This document shows, in pieces, positions 8,331 to 16,939 of a stretch of 64,000 bases of DNA. How positions within the stretch are numbered: position 1 is the stretch's first letter; each line of letters opens with the position of its first letter. The notes beneath the pieces are model-generated. The model made no database searches. It saw only the letters and a program-made list of their open reading frames with translations, and was not told the origin of the DNA. The translations under genes were made by a program, and so were the position numbers. This stretch comes from Sulfitobacter sp. S223 (GTDB lineage: Bacteria; Pseudomonadota; Alphaproteobacteria; Rhodobacterales; Rhodobacteraceae), in the NCBI RefSeq assembly GCF_025143825.1, contig NZ_CP083560.1:1612001-1676000 (forward strand). The letters run 5' to 3'.

Positions 8331-8684
8331 ATGCTCCAGACACTCGGCCTCCTTTTAAGCTGCCAATTGCTGGGAGAAATTACAGTGCAGGGCTTTGGCT
8401 TGGCAATGCCGGGCCCGGTTCTGGGTCTGATCCTGCTTGTGCTGATCCTTGCCGCATTGCCTTCCCTCGCAGAACAGCTCAGGCCGACAACCGCTGTCAT
8501 TTTGGCGAACCTGTCTTTCCTGTTCGTGCCGGCAGGTGTTGGCGTGATTGGTAGCTTCCAGGTTTTTTCGGAAGACGGGTTTGCACTGCTGGTTATACTG
8601 ACCTTGTCGACGGTGCTCTCTATGCTGGCTGCTGTCGGAACGTTCATTGGCGTTCGGCGCGCAACGGAACGCTGGGCAAAATGA
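8331..8684 (+). CDS. lrgA: CidA/LrgA family membrane protein
   Basis: A 117-residue protein with four hydrophobic helices. The CidA/LrgA hallmarks are GLAMPGPVLGLILL in the first half and FLFVPAGVGVI in the third helix region. Family proteins are holin-like or, by newer work, small-metabolite transporters acting with LrgB/CidB in the inner membrane. The start at 8331 follows an AGAGAG site; upstream in-frame codons to 8196 lack features. Its stop overlaps the LrgB start (ATGA), so the two are translationally coupled. The pair call is firm; holin versus pyruvate-type transport is not decidable here. Confidence 0.85.
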   Translation: MLQTLGLLLSCQLLGEITVQGFGLAMPGPVLGLILLVLILAALPSLAEQLRPTTAVILANLSFLFVPAGVGVIGSFQVFSEDGFALLVILTLSTVLSMLAAVGTFIGVRRATERWAK

Positions 8685-9397
8685 CAGACGTTGCAACCCT
8701 TTGGAGCTATTTGACATCCACACCGCTGATCTGGCTTACCGCAACGATAATCGCCTATCTGGTCGCAGATGGGGGCGCGCGGCAATTAAGTAACCCTCCC
8801 TGGGCCAATCCGGTGCTTTTGTCTGTCCTGTTGATTGCACCGCTGCTCTGGCTGACCCAGACAGACTACACGACCTATTTCGAGGGTGCCCAATTCATCC
8901 ATTTCCTGCTCGGTCCCGCGACCGTGGCCTTGGCTGTACCGCTCTGGGACAATCGAGACACAATCCGGTCCTCGGTCGTGCCGATTGTGCTTGCTTTGCT
9001 TGCAGGCTCAATCGTCGCGGCAGGATCGGCCATTTTGCTGGCGCGTGCCTTTGGTCTGCCGATGGAGGTCCTGCTATCGTTGGCGCCAAAATCTACGACC
9101 GCGCCAGTGGCTCTCGGCATCTCTGAAGCAATTGGAGGGGTTCCCGCGCTGACTGCGGTGTTGGTCATTCTGACGGGCATCATCGGGGCAGTGACAGTAA
9201 CGCCTTTGATGAATTTGCTGCGGATTACCGATTGGCAGGCCCGCGGTTTTGCCGTCGGTGTTGCCGCACATGGCATTGGAACGGCCCGCGCATTTCAGGT
9301 ACACCCTGTGGCGGGCGCCTATGCTGGCATCGCCATGGCACTAAACGCTTTGCTGACAAGCCTGATCGTACCGCTGTTGGTGCGCTGGCTGGTTTGA
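8681..9397 (+). CDS. lrgB: LrgB/CidB family membrane protein
   Basis: A 238-residue, mostly hydrophobic protein of normal family length. LrgB markers include FLLGPATVALAVPLW, LAPKSTTAPVALGISE and VGVAAHGIGTARAFQ in the second half. It overlaps lrgA by four bases and forms the usual two-gene unit in the inner membrane. No LytTR-type or LysR-type regulator is adjacent, so control of the pair is unclear. No terminator was seen downstream. Confidence 0.88.
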   Translation: MTDVATLWSYLTSTPLIWLTATIIAYLVADGGARQLSNPPWANPVLLSVLLIAPLLWLTQTDYTTYFEGAQFIHFLLGPATVALAVPLWDNRDTIRSSVVPIVLALLAGSIVAAGSAILLARAFGLPMEVLLSLAPKSTTAPVALGISEAIGGVPALTAVLVILTGIIGAVTVTPLMNLLRITDWQARGFAVGVAAHGIGTARAFQVHPVAGAYAGIAMALNALLTSLIVPLLVRWLV

Positions 9398-9798
9398 CAG
9401 CGCTTCAACGAGGTACCTGATAGGAGTGGGGGCTTGGCGTCAGGGTGATTGGCAAGCCGCTGCTATCTGGAGAGCCGCACTTATCAGGAGCGCTTCCGGC
9501 CCAAAGGGGGAACTCGTCCATCGTTTCGTCGCAGCGCCGCAGCTTTCGCTTTACTGTCATTCGTGTATCGCGCAGCGCTTTGACTATTTAATCATAGGAT
9601 TTCGTACTTGGTCACCTTGCGCCGCAAGCGCGAAGAAGACGTGTCTCCAAGCACTATTCCTACGACACGGACGGTAGCTTCAAACACGTCCTCAGGCCAC
9701 ACCCATCGCTTTGAGGGGATGATCACTCCGTTCCAACTCGCTCGGTTCGGGCAGACGCTCGGCACCTGCCCGGCATCACATCATTCAAATCTGCAACT
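9398..9798. other. Gene-free stretch
   Basis: Four hundred bases between the ends of lrgB and the Hsp20 gene, which converge on it. Open frames here (for example 9426-9677) lack ribosome sites and recognisable protein character. No clear terminator hairpin was found for either gene. Confidence 0.4.
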
Positions 9799-10284
9799 TC
9801 AGTCGCCGGATTTAATTTCGACCTTTTTGGCCTTGGTCACAGCCTCTGGCGGCTTGGGGATTGTGACGGCAAGAACGCCCGCTTTCACCGATGCCTGCAC
9901 CTTATCGGGGTCAATATCAAAGGGTAGCGTCATAGAGCGGTGGAATGAACCGGAGCGGCGTTCAATACGGTGGAATTCGCGCCCTTCATCTCCGCCTTTC
10001 TCTTCGTTCTCTGACTTTTTCTCGCCCTTGATAGAAATCCGGTTGCCGGTGATTTCGACATCGATGTCTTTCATCTCGATGCCGGGCAGTTCAGCGGTGA
10101 TGCAGATTTCCTTGTCGGTTTCGCTGAGATTTGAACGCACATAAAAGCCATCAGTTTTCGACCCTATGCCAGTGTCGAAATCATCCATCAAAGTGTCGAT
10201 CTGTTTGCGAAGCGCGCCAAACGGGCCATCGGCATCGACCTTTTTGCCGAGCCAAGCTGTAGGTAACCAATCACTGTTTGCCAT
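9799..10284 (-). CDS. Small heat-shock protein, Hsp20/alpha-crystallin family
   Basis: A 161-residue alpha-crystallin-domain chaperone. The core runs from about residue 45 to 150 and includes ICITAELPGIEMKDIDVEI, a charged loop, and the closing AGVLAVTIPKP (family A-x-x-x-n-GVL-I-PK). The N-terminal arm is short and the C-terminal tail is Lys-rich. It would hold unfolding proteins during stress. A GGAGG site precedes the ATG, and a candidate RpoH promoter is listed separately. The gene is alone in its transcription unit. Confidence 0.92.
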   Translation of the reverse strand: MANSDWLPTAWLGKKVDADGPFGALRKQIDTLMDDFDTGIGSKTDGFYVRSNLSETDKEICITAELPGIEMKDIDVEITGNRISIKGEKKSENEEKGGDEGREFHRIERRSGSFHRSMTLPFDIDPDKVQASVKAGVLAVTIPKPPEAVTKAKKVEIKSGD

Positions 10285-10330
10285 CTCTATTCCTCCAATT
10301 TGAATGCCTTAGTAATTGGAACTTTCATGC

Positions 10331-10362
10331 AAAATGGGACTCCCGCAGTGACGTAAATCAAT
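10331..10362 (-). promoter_or_regulatory. Candidate RpoH (sigma-32) heat-shock promoter of the Hsp20 gene
   Basis: Read on the minus strand, ATTGATT (10362-10356) is followed 16 bases later by TCCCATTTT (10339-10331). The latter matches the sigma-32 -10 consensus CCCCATnT well and the former keeps the TTGA core of the -35 element. It would start transcription about 40 bases before the Hsp20 ATG. Spacing is slightly longer than the enterobacterial optimum. Confidence 0.45.
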
Positions 10363-10619
10363 TTCACGGAGAATTGGCAGCAACAAGACTTGCATGGCTA
10401 GCCCAAGGCGTCGGCATTGGGGCCGGAGCCCCCTCGCGGCAGCCCAGAGAAAAGCCCCTTCTTCAAGCGTTTTGAAAGCCCGCTTACAACACAGCAACAG
10501 GGCTGGTTGCTCGCGCAGAGCAATGTCTGGAACCCGCAATTGGTTTTGGATCTGTTTTACAAACCAATCCAATTTCGCAAGTGCAACGAAAGCCGGAAAG
10601 GTCCGCGCCGCTGACCTTA

Positions 10620-10650
10620 TCCCAGACCGCACTCTAGGTACGGTCTGGGA
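10620..10650. repeat. Perfect 10-bp inverted repeat, probable terminator-like hairpin
   Basis: TCCCAGACCG (10620-10629) pairs exactly with CGGTCTGGGA (10641-10650), with an 11-base loop. It lies 22 bases past the stop of the leftward SDR gene. There is no T-run on the exit side, so it is either a weak terminator or mRNA 3'-end stabiliser, or an operator-like palindrome. Confidence 0.6.
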
Positions 10651-10672
10651 CAAATTTGTAAGATGAATTCTG

Positions 10673-11428
10673 TTACCGCATACGTAAAGCGCCGTCCAAG
10701 CGAATGACTTCGCCGTTCAGATACCCCATTTCGACAATGAACGCGGCCATGCGGGCGTATTCGTTCGGATCACCCAAGCGGGCAGGGTTCGGCACTTCGG
10801 CGGCAAGGCTGTCTTGGACTTCTTGCGGTAATCCCTTGAGCATGGGTGTGCCGAAAATTCCTGGTGCGATGGTCATCACCCGGATGCCCGATTGCGCCAG
10901 ATCGCGCGCCATGGGCAGGGTCATGCCGACAATACCGCCCTTGGACGCGGCATAGGCGACCTGTCCTTTTTGCCCGTCAAAGGCAGCGATAGAGGCGGTG
11001 TTGATGATGACACCGCGCGCACCATCGGCCTCAGGTTCATTCTTTGCCATGGCGGTGGCGGCAAGGCGGGCAATATTGAAGCTGCCGGTCAGGTTAATAT
11101 CGATGGTCTTTTGAAAGGCGGATAGGGGGTGCGGCCCGTCGCGGCCCGTGGTCTTTATCCCCAGCGCGATTCCCGCGCAATTCACCGCGACATTCAGCGC
11201 GCCCATCAGCTCTTGGGCCCGAGCGATCGCTGCCTCTACGGATGCCTCATCCGTCACGTCTGTTTCGACGAAATGTCCGCCAATTTCTGCTGCGACCGCT
11301 TTACCGCGCTCTGTATCACGGTCGAGAAGGGTGACTTTTGCGCCTTGGGCGGCAAAGTGGCGGGCGGTGGCTTCGCCCAGACCGGATGCGCCTCCGGTGA
11401 CGATCGCGGCGGTTGTGGACATTTGCAT
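10673..11428 (-). CDS. SDR dehydrogenase, 3-hydroxyacyl-CoA dehydrogenase type II-like
   Basis: A 251-residue classical short-chain dehydrogenase. The cofactor loop is TGGASGLG near residue 12, acidic LLDRDTERG follows beta-2 (favouring NAD), NCAG is at about 85, and the catalytic pair Y-x-x-x-K occurs in YAASKGG with the Ser in INTASIAAF. The APGIFGTPML segment and overall pattern resemble the HSD10/3-hydroxy-2-methylbutyryl-CoA dehydrogenase subgroup of fatty-acid and isoleucine breakdown. A GGGAG site precedes the first ATG. It is monocistronic here and the neighbours do not confirm the substrate. Confidence 0.85.
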   Translation of the reverse strand: MQMSTTAAIVTGGASGLGEATARHFAAQGAKVTLLDRDTERGKAVAAEIGGHFVETDVTDEASVEAAIARAQELMGALNVAVNCAGIALGIKTTGRDGPHPLSAFQKTIDINLTGSFNIARLAATAMAKNEPEADGARGVIINTASIAAFDGQKGQVAYAASKGGIVGMTLPMARDLAQSGIRVMTIAPGIFGTPMLKGLPQEVQDSLAAEVPNPARLGDPNEYARMAAFIVEMGYLNGEVIRLDGALRMR

Positions 11429-11463
11429 GGCAACGCTCCCTATTTGAACATGCGTTCAGATAA

Positions 11464-12288
11464 TCACGGCTGTCGGCGGCGTGCAAGAGGTGTCCAGCGC
11501 AGCCATGTGCCGCCTGTTGATCGGGGGCGGGCACCCGCACGATGCTTGAAACGGTCAATTTGGGGTGTCGTTTCGGGGCCAAGGTCAAGACGGGTTATGC
11601 CGCAGCGCGAAAGCGTCTGCATTGCCTGCCACAGCAGCAGGTTATGTGCCTGCGCCGCGCGTCCTGCATCGGAATTATGTCCGATATGGTATGTCGCGCG
11701 GATGCCGTGGGTCAGGAACAACATATGTGCCACCGGATGACCGCGAAGCAGCGCGGTGAACAGATGGGTCTGTTCAGGTGCAGCCTGCGCAAAGGCGGCT
11801 GTGAGGGGGCTTGGCCAGTTCTGGTAGCGGCGCGCGCGTGCTTGCTTGGCTTCAATCTCCAACAGATGATGATCCGGGGCTAGGGGGCGGTGCAAGATGC
11901 GTAGCGCTCCGGCCTCGGCCTGACCCAGTTGATGACGCCACTTCTGGTGCAGCGCCGCACGGCGGACGGGTGATGGCTGTGACAGATTAACCTCTAGCAA
12001 ACTGCGCACAGGGCTTAGGGGGAGGGCCCGAGGCATCTTGCACTGCGTTTCAGGCGACAGGATCACGGGGTGTCTGTGCAGGCCTGCTTGCGCCAGTTGG
12101 GTGCCTAAATCACGCGGCGGCGCTGCACGCGGTAGCATAAGAACCGGCATACCCATCAAGCGGCGGCTTAACAGCATCAGGCCGGAAGGCAGCACAACAG
12201 GTACTTTCCCGCACAGACGAAGAGCGTCGGCAAAGGCGCGGTCTTGCATCAGGGGATGATCGGAGAGAGGCGGGCTGGTGTCAAACAT
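11464..12288 (-). CDS. GNAT/FemAB-like N-acetyltransferase (BioF2-like domain)
   Basis: A 274-residue protein of the GNAT superfamily. The recognisable part is the second half: HLFTALLRGHPVAHMLFLTHG, then NLLLWQAMQTLSRCG and TRLDLGPETT, then FKHRAGARPRSTGGTWLRW. This matches the BioF2-like/FemAB-type acyltransferase domain common in Rhodobacteraceae. The N-terminal half is variable and Leu/Pro-rich. The substrate is unknown. It lies 35 bases upstream of the SDR gene on the same strand, so it may share a transcript, and follows tyrS after a strong hairpin. Confidence 0.7.
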   Translation of the reverse strand: MFDTSPPLSDHPLMQDRAFADALRLCGKVPVVLPSGLMLLSRRLMGMPVLMLPRAAPPRDLGTQLAQAGLHRHPVILSPETQCKMPRALPLSPVRSLLEVNLSQPSPVRRAALHQKWRHQLGQAEAGALRILHRPLAPDHHLLEIEAKQARARRYQNWPSPLTAAFAQAAPEQTHLFTALLRGHPVAHMLFLTHGIRATYHIGHNSDAGRAAQAHNLLLWQAMQTLSRCGITRLDLGPETTPQIDRFKHRAGARPRSTGGTWLRWTPLARRRQP

Positions 12289-12309
12289 GCCCGATCATGG
12301 GCAGGGGAT

Positions 12310-12337
12310 GGTTAAGGGGGGCTTAACCCCCTTAACC
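12310..12337 (-). terminator. Strong hairpin after tyrS
   Basis: GGTTAAGGGGG (12310-12320) pairs perfectly over 11 bases with CCCCCTTAACC (12327-12337), with a 6-base loop. It starts 8 bases past the tyrS stop on the minus strand. There is no long T-run, but position and stability suit a terminator or transcript-end structure. Confidence 0.65.
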
Positions 12338-12344
12338 TTGTTGA

Positions 12345-13595
12345 TTAGCCCAGTTGGACAAGCGCGTGGCGTTTCTTACCTGCCGATAGCTTGACGGGCG
12401 ATGCAAGCGCAGCGGCGTCCAGTATCATGCCCGCATCTGTCAGAGGTGCGTCGTCCAGACGTGCGCCGTTCTCGGAAATCAGGCGCTTGGCTTCTTTGCC
12501 GGACCCGGCAAGGCCGGATTTGACCAGCAGTTGAACGACCGAAATCCCGTCACCCACGTCGGCGGCAGACAACGTGAGCGTCGGCAGGTCATCTCCTACG
12601 CCACCTTTCTCAAAAACTTCACGCGCTGTGGCTTCTGCTGCTGCGGCGGCTTCAGCGCCGTGCAAAAGACTTGTGACTTCGTTTGCCAGACGGATCTTGG
12701 CTTCGTTGATCTCAGCGCCTTCCAGCGCGCCAAGACGGTCACATTCATCCACGGGCAGCTCTGTGTAGAGCTTCAAGAAGCGGCCCACGTCAGCATCGGT
12801 GGTGTTGCGCCAGAACTGCCAGAATTCGTAGGGTGACAGCATATCGCCGTTCAGCCAGATTGCGCCACCTTGGGATTTGCCCATTTTCTTGCCGTCTGAC
12901 GTTGTCAGGAGCGGCGAGGTAAGGCCGTAGACCTCTCCATCGATCACGCGGCGGGTAAGGTCGATCCCGTTGACGATATTACCCCACTGATCGCTACCAC
13001 CCATTTGCAGGATGCAGCCGTAGCGGCGGTGAAGCTCCATGAAGTCATAGGCTTGCAGGATCATGTAGTTGAATTCAAGGAAGCTGAGCGATTGCTCGCG
13101 ATCCAGACGCGACTTGACGGATTCAAAGGACAGCATCCGGTTGATACTGAAATGTCGCCCGATGTCGCGCAGGAAATCAAGATAGTTCAGATGATCCAGC
13201 CATTCAGCGTTGTTTAGCATGATGGCATCTGAGGGGCCATCACCGTAAGTCAGGTATTTCGCGAATACTTGCTTCATGCCCTCGATGTTGTCATCGATCT
13301 GTTCAGGTGACAGCAGGGGGCGTTCGTCCGCACGGAAGGAAGGGTCACCGACCTTGGTTGTGCCGCCGCCCATCAAGGTGATCGGTTTATTCCCTGATTT
13401 TTGCAGCCAGCGCAGCATCATGATGTTCAGCAGATGCCCGACATGCAGCGATTTTGCTGTCGCGTCGTAACCGATATAAGCAGGCTGGGCGCCTTTGAGC
13501 AGCGCCTCATCCAGACCTTGATAGTCTGTGCAATCGGCAAGATAGCCACGCTCCATCATGACGGTGATGAATTCGGATTTGGGATGGTATGTCAT
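12345..13595 (-). CDS. tyrS: Tyrosyl-tRNA synthetase
   Basis: A 416-residue class I synthetase charging tRNA-Tyr. It shows [17 protein letters not shown], with HVGH as the HIGH-type motif, then GGSDQWGNI and the KMSKS equivalent KKMGKSQGG, and ends in an S4-like RNA-binding domain ([14 protein letters not shown]). The frame is open 58 codons further upstream, but that extension is Arg/Cys-rich and overlaps anmK, so the ATG beginning MTYHPKSEF is preferred. It is divergent from anmK with 69 bases between, which must hold both promoters. Confidence 0.95.
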   Translation of the reverse strand: MTYHPKSEFITVMMERGYLADCTDYQGLDEALLKGAQPAYIGYDATAKSLHVGHLLNIMMLRWLQKSGNKPITLMGGGTTKVGDPSFRADERPLLSPEQIDDNIEGMKQVFAKYLTYGDGPSDAIMLNNAEWLDHLNYLDFLRDIGRHFSINRMLSFESVKSRLDREQSLSFLEFNYMILQAYDFMELHRRYGCILQMGGSDQWGNIVNGIDLTRRVIDGEVYGLTSPLLTTSDGKKMGKSQGGAIWLNGDMLSPYEFWQFWRNTTDADVGRFLKLYTELPVDECDRLGALEGAEINEAKIRLANEVTSLLHGAEAAAAAEATAREVFEKGGVGDDLPTLTLSAADVGDGISVVQLLVKSGLAGSGKEAKRLISENGARLDDAPLTDAGMILDAAALASPVKLSAGKKRHALVQLG

Positions 13596-13664
13596 GGCGC
13601 TTGCCCTCGGGTTTGATTGCAGGGCATCTATAGGGCGGGCAAGGCCAAAGGAAAAGGCAAGAAA

Positions 13665-14777
13665 ATGAGCAAAGCCATCGCAAAGACAGGCGTTGTGACG
13701 GCGGCAGGGGCGATGTCGGGCACTTCGCTTGACGGGGTCGATGTGGCGGTACTGCGCACAGACGGGCACAGTATCACTGCATTCGGGCGCAGTTCCTACC
13801 GGAGTTATTCACCGCAAGAGCGGTCGGTGATCGCGGCTGGCTTTGGCCAGTGGCACGGGCCGAATGTTGATGCTGCTGCAAAAGTGATCGAGGCCGCGCA
13901 CCTGGAAATTCTGGGGGACTATACGGATGTCGATCTGATCGGTTTTCACGGTCAAACACTGGCTCATGCGCCGCGTGCGCAGGGGACGTTGCAGGTGGGT
14001 GACGGCGCGATGTTAGCCGAGCGACTTGGCGTGCCGGTGGTCTGGGATTTCCGCACTGCCGATGTTGAACTGGGTGGCGAGGGCGCGCCTTTGGCGCCAT
14101 TCTTTCACCACGCCTGCGCGCGCTACTTTGGCGCGAAAGAGCCTGTGGCTTTTCTTAATCTGGGCGGTGTTGGCAACCTGACGTGGGTAAACCCCGCCGT
14201 GGCGGAACCGCACCACGAAGGTGCTTTGCTCGCGTTTGATACGGGACCTGCCAACGCGCCGGTCAACGATTTGATGCAAGAACGGCTGGGGCTGCCCTTT
14301 GACAAGGATGGCGCAGTTGCGCGCGGCGGCACAGTAGAAACAGGCGCGCTTGAGCTTTTTCTGGCAGAGCCATACTTTGCGCGCATCCCTCCCAAATCCC
14401 TGGACCGGAACGATTTTGCCGAGATGGTCGCGCTGGTGCGCGAGTTGTCGGATGCTGACGCTGCGGCCACACTGACCGCGATGTGCGCAGCAGGCGTGGC
14501 CGAAGCGATGCAGCATTGCCCAAGCCCGCCATCACGGGTGTTGGTCACCGGAGGCGGGCGGCAGAACCCTGTGCTGATGCAGATGCTTGCGGTGTCGCTG
14601 GATTGTCCAGTGGTGCCGGTAGAGAAGGTCGGACTGGACGGTGATATGCTGGAGGCACAGGCCTTTGCCTATCTCGCGGTGCGCGTGGCGCGGGGACTAC
14701 CAACCAGTTGTTCAGGCACAACGGGTGTGCGCGCAGCTGTAGGCGGCGGGTCAGTCAGCGTGCCAAGCGTGATCTAA
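13665..14777 (+). CDS. anmK: Anhydro-N-acetylmuramic acid kinase
   Basis: A 370-residue sugar kinase that cleaves and phosphorylates 1,6-anhydroMurNAc during peptidoglycan recycling. Family marks are [15 protein letters not shown] near the N-terminus, [15 protein letters not shown]-like [55 protein letters not shown], and [12 protein letters not shown] near the C-terminus. The ATG at 13665 is preferred over the upstream ATG at 13617, whose leader is Lys/Gly-rich. It is divergent from tyrS, an arrangement common in Rhodobacteraceae. Confidence 0.95.
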   Translation: MSKAIAKTGVVTAAGAMSGTSLDGVDVAVLRTDGHSITAFGRSSYRSYSPQERSVIAAGFGQWHGPNVDAAAKVIEAAHLEILGDYTDVDLIGFHGQTLAHAPRAQGTLQVGDGAMLAERLGVPVVWDFRTADVELGGEGAPLAPFFHHACARYFGAKEPVAFLNLGGVGNLTWVNPAVAEPHHEGALLAFDTGPANAPVNDLMQERLGLPFDKDGAVARGGTVETGALELFLAEPYFARIPPKSLDRNDFAEMVALVRELSDADAAATLTAMCAAGVAEAMQHCPSPPSRVLVTGGGRQNPVLMQMLAVSLDCPVVPVEKVGLDGDMLEAQAFAYLAVRVARGLPTSCSGTTGVRAAVGGGSVSVPSVI

Positions 14778-14802
14778 CGGAGCGCTGACGCGCAAGACAT
14801 GT

Positions 14803-15144
14803 TTAATCCGGTGCGCGCAGCGGCGTTATTGCGCCATCCCAACAGCTTTGGCCCGCCATAGGTTGATATTTCGTCTTGGCCCAGCTGCGTTTGTGAACGC
14901 GGACACAGATTGGATCGCCCTTGCCATAGGTCGGGCGAATGCCCACCGGCTCGGCTGTATATGTGTTCCGGTCGGACAACTCTAACGTCACGCGCCATAG
15001 GTCCGGTCCTTTGTCGGGGATTACGGGGGCGACCGAAACCACATTTGCCGGCACCACTTCAACACTGTTGGTGGCCCTTTCGATCAGCGCGAGAACCGCG
15101 AGAATAGCGACACCAGCGACGGCAATTGTGCGTTTGCGGTTCAT
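14803..15144 (-). CDS. Small membrane-anchored or exported protein, unknown function
   Basis: A 113-residue protein with an N-terminal hydrophobic segment (RTIAVAGVAILAVLALIE) followed by a soluble part of about 90 residues with two cysteines (PICVRV and QSCWDG). No known family was recognised. The start overlaps the cupin stop upstream in an ATGA arrangement, so it is the last gene of an operon acetyltransferase - cupin - this protein. It probably faces the periplasm. Confidence 0.7.
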   Translation of the reverse strand: MNRKRTIAVAGVAILAVLALIERATNSVEVVPANVVSVAPVIPDKGPDLWRVTLELSDRNTYTAEPVGIRPTYGKGDPICVRVHKRSWAKTKYQPMAGQSCWDGAITPLRAPD

Positions 15145-15554
15145 GTGGGGATCTCCAAGGTCGGGTCAAGGGTGAACCCCTCGAATGTGAATCCGGGGGA
15201 AACGGTGCAACTTACCAGTGTAAAGTCGCCCGTGCTGTGGGCGCGTTGCCAGTGATGTTCGGGCACGATGATTTGTGGTTCGCCTTTGGCCAAATCCGGC
15301 GTAAGCAGGTGATCACGGGCCGGACCGGCCTTTGTCTCTGCCATGCCAAGGATCAAGGGCGCCCCTGCGTGATACAGCCAGATTTCGGTCGCATCCACAC
15401 GGTGCCAATCGCTGCGCTCTCCTGATTTCAGCAAAAAGTAGATGCAGGTGCCTGTTGGCCGACCATCATTTTGCGCCACCCATGTCTGGCGGTAATGCCC
15501 ACCTTCTGGATGTGGAACAAGGTTGAGCCGGTTGATGATCTGATCCGCTGTCAT
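15141..15554 (-). CDS. Cupin family protein (DUF985-type)
   Basis: A 137-residue protein of the DUF985 cupin family. It begins ADQIINRLNLVPHPEGGHYRQTW, then IYFLLKSGERSDWHRVDATEIW with histidines in metal-ligand-like positions, LGMAETKAG, and VPEHHWQRAHSTGDFTLVSC. Members form a single cupin barrel; some resemble sugar epimerases but the function is not established. It overlaps the acetyltransferase upstream and the membrane protein downstream by four bases each, so it sits in the middle of a three-gene operon. Confidence 0.85.
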   Translation of the reverse strand: MTADQIINRLNLVPHPEGGHYRQTWVAQNDGRPTGTCIYFLLKSGERSDWHRVDATEIWLYHAGAPLILGMAETKAGPARDHLLTPDLAKGEPQIIVPEHHWQRAHSTGDFTLVSCTVSPGFTFEGFTLDPTLEIPT

Positions 15555-16063
15555 AGCTTAGCCTCAAAGAATAGCAGATGCGGCAAGGCCTCTGCGGGGA
15601 TGTCTTGATAGGGGCCACGATCGGAAAAACCCATCGACGCGTAAAGCGCGCGGGCAGGGCCCAAGTTGACCGATGTGTCCAGAACAACCCGACTAAAGCC
15701 ATCTGCACGGGCTTGGTCAACAAGCGCGGACACAAGTTGGCGCGCAAGGCCGTGTCCGCGCGCGTGTGGAGCCACATAAAGGCGCTTGATCTCTGAGGTG
15801 TCAGGGAAAAGGGCATGGCTCATGCCGCAGCCAACTGTTTCGCCGTCCAGCAGGGCCAGAAGGATGATGCCTTGCGGACGGGCATGCAACGTCTCCAGCG
15901 TCTCCATCAGCGCGGCATATTTCGGAACAGGGTAGAAGGTCTCGGTCAGCTGCGCATCTATGTCGGATACCTGTGAAAGGTGGCCACGGTAATCCCAGCA
16001 AAGCTGTCGGATGGCTGACATGTCATCTGGCGAGGTTGCTGGGCGGATCAGGATGTCGGTCAT
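15551..16063 (-). CDS. GNAT family N-acetyltransferase
   Basis: A 170-residue GNAT enzyme. The acetyl-CoA-binding motif A is in EIKRLYVAPHARGHGLARQLVSA (Q/R-x-x-G-x-G/A), followed by VVLDTSVNLGPARALYASMGFSDRG, the typical GNAT end with LYxSxGF. It transfers an acetyl group from acetyl-CoA to an unknown amine. It is the first gene of a coupled operon with a DUF985 cupin and a small membrane protein. Confidence 0.85.
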   Translation of the reverse strand: MTDILIRPATSPDDMSAIRQLCWDYRGHLSQVSDIDAQLTETFYPVPKYAALMETLETLHARPQGIILLALLDGETVGCGMSHALFPDTSEIKRLYVAPHARGHGLARQLVSALVDQARADGFSRVVLDTSVNLGPARALYASMGFSDRGPYQDIPAEALPHLLFFEAKL

Positions 16064-16225
16064 GCGGTGCTCCGGGGCGGTGATACGTCTTTGTCTGTCA
16101 TCTCATGCACCGGCAAATTGCATTTTGCGTTCGGATGCAAGGGGATGAGGGCGTTCCGGTGAGTGGCGGCTAGATGCGCGCGGATAACTCAAAGACGCAA
16201 GTGCGGTGAAAACATGAGATTTAGG

Positions 16226-16251
16226 CGAACTCTGCGGCTAGGTGGGGCGTT
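16226..16251 (+). promoter_or_regulatory. Candidate general-stress (EcfG-type) promoter before the PRC-barrel gene
   Basis: CGAAC (16226-16230) is separated by 17 bases from CGTT (16248-16251). This resembles the alphaproteobacterial EcfG consensus GGAAC-N16/17-CGTT with one mismatch. It lies 30 bases before the PRC-barrel start. PRC-barrel genes are frequent members of general-stress regulons, which supports the reading, but short motifs occur by chance. Confidence 0.35.
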
Positions 16252-16281
16252 TGTATCATGAAACAATGAGGAGCTGAGGCA

Positions 16282-16710
16282 ATGAAATCGGATGTCCGGA
16301 CACTTGCCGCGTTGGTCGCAGCCGGTACAAATAACGCTGAGACTGCTGATCAAACCTCGCTTGCCGAAAACCTGACTTCTTCGGGCCGGATCGAAGACGG
16401 CTCTGTTTACCGGCTGGAGCTTACGCCCGATGACACGGTTTGGGCGAATGGCGAGGGTTACACTGAGATTGACGCAAACTGGAACAAAATCGGAGAAATA
16501 TCTGATGTTTTACTGGATAAAAACGGTCAGATGATCGCAGTTCTGGTTGGGATAGGAGGCTTTTTAGGTGTTGGTGATCGCGATGTGATCCTGCCGCTCG
16601 AAAATGTCCGCTTCGCCAAAGGTGACGATAACACCTACAACTATGTGACCAACCTGACCAAGGAAGAGCTGGAAAAACTACCCGAAGTTGACAGTGGCAT
16701 CTGGGATTGA
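16282..16710 (+). CDS. PRC-barrel domain protein
   Basis: A 142-residue protein with a PRC-barrel in its second half: a GEGYTEIDANWNKIGEISDVLLDKNGQM segment (broken here for reading: G-Y-T-E to D-K-N-G), then AVLVGIGGFLGVGDRDVILP and LENVRFAKG. This is the PRC fold of RNA-processing and photosynthetic H-subunit relatives. No signal peptide is evident. The start has a GAGGAG site nearby. It stands alone with a candidate stress promoter. The role is probably stress-related or structural. Confidence 0.8.
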   Translation: MKSDVRTLAALVAAGTNNAETADQTSLAENLTSSGRIEDGSVYRLELTPDDTVWANGEGYTEIDANWNKIGEISDVLLDKNGQMIAVLVGIGGFLGVGDRDVILPLENVRFAKGDDNTYNYVTNLTKEELEKLPEVDSGIWD

Positions 16711-16800
16711 TTCAGTCCGCGGCCGACAGCGAAAGGCTGGAAAAGCAAGCGGCCTATGGTTCCGGAACGTAACTATACAGTGCGTGACTGATAACGTTTT

Positions 16801-16818
16801 GCCCTGATTTTTCAGGGC
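16801..16818. repeat. Short perfect hairpin after the PRC-barrel gene
   Basis: GCCCTG pairs with CAGGGC around an ATTTTT loop, about 90 bases past the PRC-barrel stop. It could be a weak terminator, but no T-run follows. Confidence 0.35.
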
Positions 16819-16939
16819 TTCGGAACCACCGCCCCCCTTTGCGATTTATACCTTCAACATAAATCAGCATCAGCAGCGACGGTTATTCTGCCAACCAACG
16901 TTAAAGATATATGAAGCCGCAACTGCACAGAGAGTTACA

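Larger units (their letters stand above)
10285..10672. other. Gene-free stretch with Hsp20 promoter and an inverted repeat
   Basis: About 390 bases. The left part holds the Hsp20 leader and candidate heat-shock promoter; the right end holds a perfect 10-bp inverted repeat just past the SDR gene. A 65-codon frame at 10417-10614 looks weakly protein-like but has no recognised family and no ribosome site. Confidence 0.4.

Noticed and set aside
10417..10614. 65-codon frame with a protein-like middle (FESPLTTQQQGWLLAQ)
   Set aside because: No start context and no recognised family; could be a relic but the evidence is too thin.
13596..13769. 58-codon N-terminal extension of tyrS
   Set aside because: It overlaps the anmK start and is Arg/Cys-rich, unlike any tyrosyl-tRNA synthetase.
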